Shown: positions 1 through 5,561 of the stretch, piece after piece
Position numbering within the stretch: the first letter of the stretch is position 1
Layout of the letters: every line of letters begins with the position of its first letter
From: Candidatus Methanoplasma sp.
Lineage (GTDB): Archaea > Thermoplasmatota > Thermoplasmata > Methanomassiliicoccales > Methanomethylophilaceae
DNA length: 6,363 nt
NCBI GenBank assembly: GCA_031254265.1
Contig: JAIRUV010000052.1
Location: 1-6,363, forward strand
Reading direction: 5' to 3'
Program-made: the position numbers and the translations under genes
The notes under the pieces: model-generated
What the model was told of the DNA's origin: nothing
Databases searched by the model: none
What the model saw: only the letters and a program-made list of their open reading frames with translations

Positions 1-519
1 GGGTCTGACCAGCTTCCTCGCGACGGATTTCAGGAATTTGTGCCTATCGTCCATGTTGATGTAGATGTAGCCTCTGACATCCGAGACCATCTTCGACGGT
101 ATCGGCGGCGCTCTCATTACCTTCACGTTCCAGCCGCATTCTTTCTTTATGTCGGATAGCAGCTGTCCTTCTTTGCCGAGCACCTCGCTGGTGTTTATCG
201 CCTCAATTATGGCCTCCCCGGTCTCCTCAATGAAATTTATGTCAAAGATCTCTGCGGACTGAGGTATCATCGAGAGTATCTTCTCCCTTGCAGGTCCTGG
301 GTCGTCGAGGGTGGACGGGTCGGGCCTTATATCGACCCTCCTCTTCAGACTTTGTGCAAGCGTCCTGGGCATATCGTCATTCCCGGAGAACTTGTCGTAA
401 TCTGTTGTGTATATTACTATTACCGAGCCTTCGAACTCTATTGATGATACGTGCATCTCCGGCGGTAGCTGCCTTTTTACTTCTTCCCTTAGGCTTTCGA
501 ATAATTTATCGGGGTTCAT
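1..519 (-). CDS. fttA: FttA / aCPSF1 KH-domain beta-CASP ribonuclease, N-terminal 173 aa (3' end lies beyond the window)
   Basis: This is the archaeal transcription termination factor FttA (aCPSF1), a homologue of the eukaryotic cleavage factor CPSF73. In the family, KH domains bind U-rich nascent RNA, and a metallo-beta-lactamase/beta-CASP nuclease cleaves the transcript and releases RNA polymerase. Only the RNA-binding part is visible. A first KH-like domain spans about residues 1-68, and a second spans about 70-135 with a GxxG loop (GKEG, 115-118). The family-typical CGWNVKVMRAPPIPS linker (128-142) follows and leads towards the nuclease core, whose His/Asp metal motifs lie outside the window. 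The frame is open to base 1. The start is the ATG at 519-517, with AGGAT about 5 nt upstream, giving the usual archaeal N-terminus. It follows psmB by 51 bases on the same strand, a pairing seen in other euryarchaea, so co-transcription is likely. The family assignment is confident. Completeness of the gene cannot be judged. Confidence 0.9.
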   Translation of the reverse strand, partial: MNPDKLFESLREEVKRQLPPEMHVSSIEFEGSVIVIYTTDYDKFSGNDDMPRTLAQSLKRRVDIRPDPSTLDDPGPAREKILSMIPQSAEIFDINFIEETGEAIIEAINTSEVLGKEGQLLSDIKKECGWNVKVMRAPPIPSKMVSDVRGYIYINMDDRHKFLKSVARKLVRP

Positions 520-570
520 GTGAAATCCTGCTTGTTGCGCCTATTCTGATGAAATGTTTGCGGGCAGGGC

Positions 571-1206
571 TCAGTTGGGATATTTGAATCCCAGCTCCTC
601 GCACCTGACTCTGATCTGGTCCTGAGGTATCTCCTCGTAGCCCTTCGGCCCGATGTAGGAGATGATCATGCCGTCCCCCGATGCACTGTCCCGCTTCCTT
701 GAAGAGTTGAGTGCCGTTATTGCAACATCGATGGCTTCTTTCTTTGTCATGTTCAGTTTGTACGAGGCCTCCAGAGAACCCATCGCAAATGTCGATCCTG
801 ATCCGATCGATACGAAATTATCCTCTATGTGCCCACCCGCAGCGTCAACGCTGAAAACGTGGCCTCCTGTCGAATCGTGACCGCCGACTATCAGTCCCAG
901 GTAGAATCCGTTGCGCATAACGTTGCCGACAAGTGTGGCTGCCGCTTTAACTGACATAGGCGATCCTCTTTTCATAGAATATATCGACACCTCGCTCTGA
1001 ATGAACCGGATCATAAGCTGGGCATCACCTACTACGCCGGCGATCGTCATTCCGAGGTTATCCGCAAGAGGATATACTTTCTGGACGTCGCTGTGTGCGA
1101 TTATATTGCCCATTGTTGCTCTCCGGTCTGATGCGAGGATCACTGCATCCTTTATCTTCAGACCAATGGTCGTTGTTCCTGTTCTAAGAATCTCTTCTTT
1201 ACTCAT
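571..1206 (-). CDS. psmB: 20S proteasome beta subunit precursor, 211 aa
   Basis: This is the catalytic beta subunit of the archaeal 20S proteasome, the cytoplasmic protease whose inner beta rings degrade unfolded proteins. I chose the ATG at 1206. It leaves a 10-residue propeptide ending in Thr-Gly, followed by the mature sequence TTTIGL, and a GGGA-type ribosome site lies 5 nt upstream. An in-frame TTG at 1239 would add 11 residues without a better site. In mature numbering, the nucleophile Thr1, Asp17 (in ASDRR) and Lys33 (in DVQK) are all present. The GSGS loop near 125-128 and the RDSAS segment near 162-166 match the remaining active-site positions. The precursor length matches the Thermoplasma beta subunit. 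The propeptide is removed autocatalytically in this family. It is the first gene of a likely psmB-fttA unit driven by the promoter near 1290-1304. The alpha subunit is not in the window. Confidence 0.95.
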   Translation of the reverse strand: MSKEEILRTGTTTIGLKIKDAVILASDRRATMGNIIAHSDVQKVYPLADNLGMTIAGVVGDAQLMIRFIQSEVSIYSMKRGSPMSVKAAATLVGNVMRNGFYLGLIVGGHDSTGGHVFSVDAAGGHIEDNFVSIGSGSTFAMGSLEASYKLNMTKKEAIDVAITALNSSRKRDSASGDGMIISYIGPKGYEEIPQDQIRVRCEELGFKYPN

Positions 1207-1289
1207 TTTTGTCCCTTCTGTAATTGAACTAGCGGCCAAAATACACCATACATATTGGTAAGATGCTACTCTACATTATCCTCAGCTAC

Positions 1290-1304
1290 ATTATAAACTT
1301 TTTT
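1290..1304 (-). promoter_or_regulatory. Probable psmB promoter (TATA box with BRE)
   Basis: Read leftwards, the sequence is AAAAAAG followed by TTTATAATG: a purine-rich BRE (1298-1304) next to a TATA box (1290-1297). Transcription would be expected to start about 25 nt downstream, near 1268, leaving a leader of about 60 nt before the psmB ATG at 1206. The same 12 bases recur at 1508-1519. The assignment rests on motif and position only. Confidence 0.6.
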
Positions 1305-1507
1305 AAAAGTCAGTGCCCAGCGTGATATATATTGAGTCAGGGGCGACTTTGGATCCCATTTTGATGGATGAAGAGGTTGTTGGCCTATTCTCAAAATACT
1401 GCCAACTGTTCTCATAACCGCATCGCGCGAAAAATTACAGGCCGCAGTATCCAATATCATGTAAGTTCTATCGAAAATAGATTATACACAGACAATAATC
1501 TTACATT

Positions 1508-1516
1508 ATTATAAAC
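1508..1516 (+). promoter_or_regulatory. Possible TATA box for the reductase gene
   Basis: ATTATAAAC is the best plus-strand TATA-like sequence upstream of the reductase. A start 25-28 nt downstream would fall near 1535-1540, immediately before the first arm of the leader stem at 1541. The plus-strand BRE position is not clearly purine-rich, so this call is tentative. Confidence 0.4.
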
Positions 1517-1537
1517 TTTAGGTTTACTGTACTCGTT

Positions 1538-1724
1538 GTATGTTGATCCGCCCGGACAACACAGCAGCCGTCTTTTTGTGGAGAGTTTTTGTGTCATTTT
1601 CCGTCAGAAATATCAACAGATCTCTCTTGCCGTTCCCTGTAAGGGAGGGAATACGCTCTCACGGATTGAGAGGTTTAATTATAGTGAAGGCCATCATCCT
1701 CATCAAAGATGGGAGCGTTACTGC
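1538..1724 (+). promoter_or_regulatory. Long foldable 5' leader of the class II ribonucleotide reductase gene
   Basis: About 190 bases separate the likely transcription start from the ATG at 1725. The frame is open back to 1536, but the upstream translation has none of the family's sequence, so I read it as untranslated. Visible pairings are TGTTGAT (1541-1547) with ATCAACA (1612-1618); TTCCC (1633-1637) with GGGAA (1647-1651); and CTCTCA (1656-1661) with TGAGAG (1667-1672) around a 5-nt loop. A small hairpin, CATC (1701-1704) with GATG (1708-1711), extends into the GGGAG ribosome site at 1711-1715. TCTCTC at 1621-1626 could compete for the GAGAG arm at 1668-1672. Such an arrangement could regulate translation, but I do not recognise a known riboswitch class. 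Confidence 0.4.
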
Positions 1725-3965
1725 ATGGAAATTGAAGAATGGTTAGGCGGGGATAACCAATTAGGCATTGATATATGGCAGAAGAAATATTGTTACAACG
1801 GGGAGACTTTCGAACAGTGGCTGGATCGTATCAGTGTTGGGGATGCTGATATACGGCAGATGATCAAAGAGAAGAAATTCCTCTTCGGCGGAAGGATACT
1901 GGCCAACAGAGGACTGCACAAGACCGGGCTGAAGATCACACTCTCAAACTGCTATGTGGTGACTCCTCCCGAAGACTCGATAGAATCCATATTCGAATGC
2001 GCCGGCAAACTCGCGAGGACGTTCAGTTACGGCGGCGGCGTGGGCATAGATATGTCCAAGCTTGCCCCCAGAGGCGCAAAGATCAACAACACCGCATCAG
2101 CGACATCCGGGGCCGTTTCATTCACAGACCTCTATTCCATGGTCACCGGCCTCATAGGGCAGCACGGAAGGAGAGGTGCCCTCATGCTGTCCATTTCCTG
2201 TGAACATCCAGACCTTGAGGAGTTCGCTTTCGTGAAGACGGATGTGGACAGGGTCACCAAGGCCAACATGTCCATACGCGTGACCGACGAGTTCATGGAG
2301 TGCGTGAAGAACAGAAAGGACTTCAGACAAATCTTCAAGAGGCCTGAGACGGAGGATGTGGTGGAGAAGAACCTCAACACATACGAGTTCTTCAGAAAGC
2401 TCTGTAACGCCAACTGGGACTACGGAGAGCCAGGATGCCTTTACTGGGACAGGATCGAGTCCTGGAACCTCATGAGCGAGTACCCTGATTATCATTATGC
2501 AGGCACCAACCCCTGTGCGGAGGAGCCGCTACCCGCAGGAGGGAGCTGTCTTCTCGGAAGTATCAATCTGGCCGCTTTCGTCAATGATGGGAAATTCGAT
2601 GAGGAGGACTTCAAGTGCGCAGTAGGCATATGCGTGAGAGGACTGAATGATGTCCTCGACGAAGGGTTGCCGCTGCATCCTCTGCAGGAACAGAGGGACT
2701 CCGTCAGAGACTGGAAACAGATAGGTCTTGGAATCATGGGTCTTGCCGACATGCTGGTAAAAATGGAGCTGGAGTACGGGACAAGGGATGCCATGGACTT
2801 CTGCCATAAGCTCGGCTTCGTGATGGCGGACGCTGCAATAAGAGAGTCCGCTCTCCTCGCCAAAGAAAAAGGAAAGTTCCCCAGATGCGACATAGGTCAG
2901 CTTATGAGGTCGCCGTTCTTCCTGGAGAACACATCCAAAGAGACCAGGGACCTTGTGGAGAAATACGGCATCAGGAACTCACAGCTGCTTACCGTCGCAC
3001 CCACGGGCACGCTTTCGACGATGATCGGGATATCCGGAGGGATAGAACCTATTTTTGCCAACTCATACGAGAGAAGGACGGTATCTCTCTCCGACCGGGA
3101 TGAATATTACAAGGTGTACACCCCGGTAGTGAAAGAGTACATGGACAAACACGGCCTGACAGATGAAAGGGACCTCCCGCGGTTCTTTGTGACCGCTCAG
3201 AACCTGGATTACAAACAGCGCCTGAACCTTCAGGGCACATGGCAGATGCATATCGATGCGTCCATAAGTTCGACCGTGAACCTTCAGAACGATTTCCCGG
3301 AGAATGAGGTGTACGACCTCTACATGTACGCATGGGAGATAGGATGTAAAGGCGTTACTGTATTCAGGGACGGATGCAAACGTCTCGGTATTCTGACAGC
3401 AAAAGAGAAAGAGCCGGAACCGGAAGAGGATAACGGGAAACGTAAGAAGAGAGGTTTCGTCGAGAATGTTGCAGACGATGTCGTAGGGAAGAAGAGGAAA
3501 CTCATGACCGGCTGCGGAAGCCTGCACTGCACAGCGTTCTTCGATCCCCACAGCGGGGAGCTGCTGGAAGCATATCTCAACAAAGGTTCCACCGGAGGCT
3601 GCAACAACTTCATGATCGGCCTTTCAAGGATGATCTCTCTTGCCGCAAGGAGCGGCTGCGACATCAAATCGATAGCGGACCAGCTCAAGAGCTGCGGATC
3701 CTGCCCGTCCTATGTGGTTAGAACGTTCACAAAGAGGGACACCAGCAAAGGGTCCTGCTGCCCTATGGCAGTGGGCTGGGCGCTTCTTGATATGCATGCG
3801 GAGATGCAGAGGGAAGTGGAGGGGATAACGTTCGAAGCCGAAAAGGAAAAGAACGCCGCAGAATCCAAGAAAGCTTTCAACCCGTGTCCCAAATGCGGCG
3901 ACGAGCTCCAGTTCCAGGGCGGCTGCAACATATGTAAATCATGCGGCTGGACGAAGTGCGATTAA
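1725..3965 (+). CDS. nrdJ: Adenosylcobalamin-dependent (class II) ribonucleotide reductase, 746 aa
   Basis: The enzyme reduces ribonucleotides to deoxyribonucleotides, using adenosylcobalamin to create the active-site thiyl radical; it needs no oxygen and no separate radical-storage subunit. The ATG at 1725 has GGGAG nine bases upstream and gives the family N-terminus (MEIEEWL, then IWQKKY). Catalytic residues are visible. Cys76 (SNC) is one disulfide partner. Asn262, Cys264 and Glu266 sit in NPCAEEPL, with Cys264 the thiyl-radical cysteine, and Cys275 is the second disulfide partner. A PTGTLS phosphate-binding loop is at 426-431. After a charged linker (about 560-590) comes a TSCPD domain (about 592-697). 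The C-terminus is cysteine-rich, with CPKC at 721-724 and Cys734, 737, 740 and 745, resembling a zinc ribbon and probably relaying electrons. The gene looks intact. An insertion sequence begins ten bases after its stop. The sequence resembles the compact clostridial-type class II enzymes, so ancient transfer is possible. Confidence 0.95.
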   Translation: MEIEEWLGGDNQLGIDIWQKKYCYNGETFEQWLDRISVGDADIRQMIKEKKFLFGGRILANRGLHKTGLKITLSNCYVVTPPEDSIESIFECAGKLARTFSYGGGVGIDMSKLAPRGAKINNTASATSGAVSFTDLYSMVTGLIGQHGRRGALMLSISCEHPDLEEFAFVKTDVDRVTKANMSIRVTDEFMECVKNRKDFRQIFKRPETEDVVEKNLNTYEFFRKLCNANWDYGEPGCLYWDRIESWNLMSEYPDYHYAGTNPCAEEPLPAGGSCLLGSINLAAFVNDGKFDEEDFKCAVGICVRGLNDVLDEGLPLHPLQEQRDSVRDWKQIGLGIMGLADMLVKMELEYGTRDAMDFCHKLGFVMADAAIRESALLAKEKGKFPRCDIGQLMRSPFFLENTSKETRDLVEKYGIRNSQLLTVAPTGTLSTMIGISGGIEPIFANSYERRTVSLSDRDEYYKVYTPVVKEYMDKHGLTDERDLPRFFVTAQNLDYKQRLNLQGTWQMHIDASISSTVNLQNDFPENEVYDLYMYAWEIGCKGVTVFRDGCKRLGILTAKEKEPEPEEDNGKRKKRGFVENVADDVVGKKRKLMTGCGSLHCTAFFDPHSGELLEAYLNKGSTGGCNNFMIGLSRMISLAARSGCDIKSIADQLKSCGSCPSYVVRTFTKRDTSKGSCCPMAVGWALLDMHAEMQREVEGITFEAEKEKNAAESKKAFNPCPKCGDELQFQGGCNICKSCGWTKCD

Positions 3966-3981
3966 ACCTCTTATTAGGTGG

Positions 3982-3996
3982 AAAAATAGTGACTCC
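3982..3996 (+). repeat. Sub-terminal inverted repeat of the IS, transposase-downstream end
   Basis: AAAAATAGTGACTCC is the exact reverse complement of 5516-5530. Allowing one mismatch, the match extends outwards to 3978 (19 positions). It starts 17 bases after the stop codon of nrdJ. Confidence 0.8.
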
Positions 3997-4046
3997 GCAC
4001 AGGAATCGCAGAGCAGGAATAAAGCCTTCGCTGAAATACCCTGCCC

Positions 4047-4081
4047 GGCGGAGGCACTATACCTTTCCGCCTGCCGTTTTT
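4047..4081 (+). terminator. Hairpin followed by T5, possible plus-strand terminator inside the IS end
   Basis: GGCGGA (4047-4052) pairs with TCCGCC (4066-4071), and a run of five T follows at 4077-4081. It could end transcripts reading out of nrdJ into the element. It may equally be part of the structured non-coding end. Archaeal termination relies mainly on T-runs, so function is uncertain. Confidence 0.3.
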
Positions 4082-4095
4082 CTTATAACTTCATA

Positions 4096-4274
4096 TCCGC
4101 ACGGGTCCGGCCGGCCACTTTATTGTTCGGCCCGCTCCTCGGAAGGATGCACGGTGACATACGGCCCTCTCTGCGCCGAATAGCTCACTTTCAATACGGC
4201 CCCATGCCTCGTCCGAGGCGGCCAAAGGGGTATACGTGCCTGATCGGCGGCATACGCCGGGACATCCGTGCGGA
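4096..4274 (-). ncRNA. Candidate bridge RNA in the transposase-downstream non-coding end of the IS
   Basis: IS110-family recombinases use a structured RNA from one non-coding end of the element, whose two loops pair with target and donor DNA; in the IS1111 group it comes from the transposase-downstream end. Here the region begins 13 bases after the transposase stop. It is closed by a 9-bp stem, CCGTGCGGA (4266-4274) with TCCGCACGG (4096-4104). Internal stems include CGGCG/CGCCG (4245-4259), GCCTC/GAGGC (4206-4219) enclosed by CCCC/GGGG (4200-4203 with 4227-4230), and a loop region near 4182-4195 flanked by GCCG/CGGC arms. Plus-strand bases 4182-4192 (AGCTCACTTTC) match 10 of 11 at the insertion junction 5536-5546 (AGGTCACTTTC), including the presumed core, as a target guide should. 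No equally good match to the other target arm or to the donor ends was found. No promoter was identified. The call is inference. Confidence 0.35.
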
Positions 4275-4287
4275 CATCACAGGGCGG

Positions 4288-5340
4288 TCACCATGTACGA
4301 TCGTTACTCAGCATCGCATAGATGATGCACGTCATCTTCCTGGCGGCCGCCACCAAAGCCTTCCTTTGGACAAGCGGGACCTTTCCCGCTTCTCTGCGTT
4401 CGGCTATGCTTCCTCCGTTCATCCTGTTGAAGAACGCCGTCAATTGTGAGTCGGGACAGTTGGACACATGGGCGAAGGTTGCTTGGATCAGAAGCCATCT
4501 TGCATGCGGGTCCCCTGTCTTCGTGATGCCGCAGCGGGACTGGGTATCGCCCGAATCCCTCTGCCTAGGCACCAATCCCAAGCTGGACGCCAGCGCCTTC
4601 TTCGAACTGTAACGTTCCACATCTATGATCGTCGCCGAAAGATAGGCGGAGGTGACCGGGCCGAAATAAGGGATGGCGATAAGGGTCTTGTATATCGCAT
4701 CCTCCCGGAACTCTTCGGCCATTACCTTCTCCAGCTCTCTGCGCCTGTTCTTACAGTCCCTCATCATTCCCGTCAAAGCGTTCAGGACGGGATCGTTCAG
4801 CGACCCCAATGCTTTCATCGCTTTCTGCGTGTTCACCGCTGAACCGATGTCGGCATCTATCCCGAACAGCAGCAGTTCAGACCTTATCTTCCGCTTGAGG
4901 TCCCCTTCGTTCATCATCTCCTGCTTGGCTATCCTGCATAACCTTCTGCGCCGCATCTGTTCCTCGGTGCACATATAGCATTCTCTGAACTGCTTGATGC
5001 CCCGCAGCCTCGCCAGCATATACATCGCCAATTCCTTGGCGTCGTTGTCGTCGTTCTTCTTGTCTGACCTTGTTATCCTCGCAAGGTCCACGGAATGTGC
5101 GACCATCACATCCATCCCCATGCCTTTCATCGTCCAGTATACATCATGCGTCTTCGTGCTGTTCTCCATCAGTATCCTGTGCTCCTTCCCCTTCAGGTGC
5201 TCGGCAAGCCCCCCGAACCCTTCCCGGTTCGAAGGGACCGACCTGAACATGCTGTTGAGATCCTTCACAGGCTCCCCGTTCTCATCCAATGCGTGGAATG
5301 CTGTCCTCTTCTTGTGTACATCTGCGCCTATCACTAACAT
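4288..5340 (-). CDS. IS110-family DEDD transposase (recombinase), 350 aa
   Basis: This recombinase cuts and rejoins DNA during insertion of its own element. The N-terminal RuvC-like DEDD domain (about 4-150) carries Asp7 (IGADVHK), Glu59 (ILMEN) and the DxxDA motif with Asp97 and Asp100. A helical segment follows (about 125-210), rich in Arg, Lys and Glu. The C-terminal Transposase_20 domain (about 218-300) runs from AIPYFGPVTSAYL through LGLVPRQRDSGDTQ and ITKTGDPHARWLL. By family analogy Ser263 in the DSG motif is the catalytic serine. The length is normal and there is no frameshift, so the protein is probably functional. The ATG at 5340 is preceded by GGAGG ten bases upstream and gives the expected MLVIGADVHK start; an ATG eight bases earlier is out of frame. 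It is the only gene of the element. Strong hairpins just upstream (5384-5434) may limit its expression. Confidence 0.95.
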   Translation of the reverse strand: MLVIGADVHKKRTAFHALDENGEPVKDLNSMFRSVPSNREGFGGLAEHLKGKEHRILMENSTKTHDVYWTMKGMGMDVMVAHSVDLARITRSDKKNDDNDAKELAMYMLARLRGIKQFRECYMCTEEQMRRRRLCRIAKQEMMNEGDLKRKIRSELLLFGIDADIGSAVNTQKAMKALGSLNDPVLNALTGMMRDCKNRRRELEKVMAEEFREDAIYKTLIAIPYFGPVTSAYLSATIIDVERYSSKKALASSLGLVPRQRDSGDTQSRCGITKTGDPHARWLLIQATFAHVSNCPDSQLTAFFNRMNGGSIAERREAGKVPLVQRKALVAAARKMTCIIYAMLSNDRTW

Positions 5341-5383
5341 CTTTCATCGCCCTCCCCGCACAAGTATCAGAGGGTGTCCCTAT

Positions 5384-5523
5384 GCGCGCCGCAGGCGCGC
5401 AGAGCCTCCTGGCGCCCGTCCCGGGCGCCGGAGGTCCCGATGTTATGTTTTTGTACCTCGAACCCATAACCATATGTGACTCCCTCCGATTGTTGTGTGG
5501 TTACAACCAAATCGAGGAGTCAC
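5384..5523 (-). ncRNA. Stem-loop cluster in the transposase-upstream end; alternative bridge RNA location
   Basis: Four successive foldable elements lie between the IS tip and the transposase start. First, GTGACTCC (5476-5483) pairs with GGAGTCAC (5516-5523), continued by CGATT/AATCG (5487-5491 with 5510-5514) and GTTGT/ACAAC (5492-5496 with 5503-5507). Second, GTTATG (5442-5447) pairs with CATAAC (5465-5470) around a 17-base loop. Third, CCTCC plus GGCGCCCG (5405-5418) pairs with CGGGCGCC plus GGAGG (5422-5434) around a 3-base loop. Fourth, GCGCGCC/GGCGCGC (5384-5400) forms a 7-bp stem around a 3-base loop. In IS110-group elements the bridge RNA comes from this end, with a 5' stem-loop followed by two guide loops. 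The loop of the second element reads AGGTACAAAAA on the minus strand, complementary in 9 of 11 positions to the opposite IS tip. It could instead be only a translation-limiting leader. Confidence 0.3.
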
Positions 5524-5530
5524 TATTTTT
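5516..5530 (-). repeat. Sub-terminal inverted repeat of the IS, transposase-upstream end
   Basis: GGAGTCACTATTTTT is the reverse complement of 3982-3996. Its inner eight bases also pair with an extra GTGACTCC at 5476-5483, so this end, unlike the other, can fold into a local hairpin. Confidence 0.8.
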
Positions 5531-5540
5531 ACACAAGGTC

Positions 5541-5561
5541 ACTTTCTTATTCTTTTTTTTT
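5541..5561 (+). terminator. T-rich tract, probably the original nrdJ terminator displaced by the IS
   Basis: The tract ACTTTCTTATTC followed by a run of nine T is typical of archaeal U-rich terminators. No plus-strand gene ends here now. If the element between the two AGGT copies is removed, the T-run falls about 30 bases after the nrdJ stop codon, where a terminator is expected. The placement is inferred from the reconstructed empty site. Confidence 0.55.

Larger units (their letters stand above)
1290..1519. repeat. Two perfect copies of ATTATAAACTTT (1290-1301 and 1508-1519)
   Basis: A 12-bp sequence occurs twice in direct orientation, 218 bp apart, between psmB and the reductase gene. Each copy reads as a TATA-like ATTATAAA on the plus strand and as TTTATAAT on the minus strand, so direction is not set by the box itself. 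The left copy has a good leftward BRE and fits psmB. The right copy lies about 25 nt before the inferred start of the reductase leader, but it also has a purine-rich flank (CTAAAG) on its leftward side. The interval between them holds no convincing gene; 1266-1460 (minus) and 1322-1417 (plus) are open but unsupported. Confidence 0.6.
3976..5539 (-). mobile_element. Complete IS110/IS1111-type insertion sequence, about 1.56 kb
   Basis: The element consists of one DEDD transposase gene (4288-5340, minus) with a non-coding stretch on each side. The ends are defined by a perfect 15-bp inverted repeat, AAAAATAGTGACTCC at 3982-3996 and its complement at 5516-5530. AGGT is found just outside both repeats (3976-3979 and 5536-5539). 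Two bases lie between AGGT and the repeat on the transposase-downstream end, and five on the upstream end. Sub-terminal repeats with unequal outer spacing are a trait of the IS1111 group, whereas classic IS110 members usually lack them. Removing one AGGT and the DNA between rejoins the end of nrdJ to a T-rich terminator, which supports these limits. The single intact frame suggests the copy could still be active. Exact crossover bases within AGGT cannot be set from one copy. Confidence 0.75.

Noticed and set aside
1207..1239. TTG start of psmB at 1239 (11 extra residues)
   Set aside because: The ATG at 1206 has a well-spaced GGGA site and gives the expected short propeptide.
1266..1460. 64-residue minus-strand open frame
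   Set aside because: It runs through the psmB TATA box and BRE, lacks a ribosome site, and resembles no known protein, although a leftward TATA copy lies upstream.
1536..1724. N-terminal extension of nrdJ from a TTG at 1536 (63 extra residues)
   Set aside because: The extra residues show no family sequence. The ATG at 1725 has a ribosome site and gives the family N-terminus.
1538..1724. Classical cobalamin riboswitch upstream of nrdJ
   Set aside because: I could not find the conserved B12-box or the core sequences of the known class.
2118..3931. Several minus-strand open frames of 73-162 residues opposite nrdJ
   Set aside because: They are antisense shadows of a strongly conserved gene and have no start signals or recognisable domains.
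5221..5234. GGTTCGAA-like sequence resembling a tRNA T-loop
   Set aside because: It lies inside the transposase coding region, with no acceptor or anticodon arms around it.
3969..5551. TCTTATT direct repeat (3969-3975 and 5545-5551) as the target duplication
   Set aside because: It lies outside the AGGT pair at unequal distances. IS110 relatives do not normally duplicate targets, and AGGT explains the junctions better.
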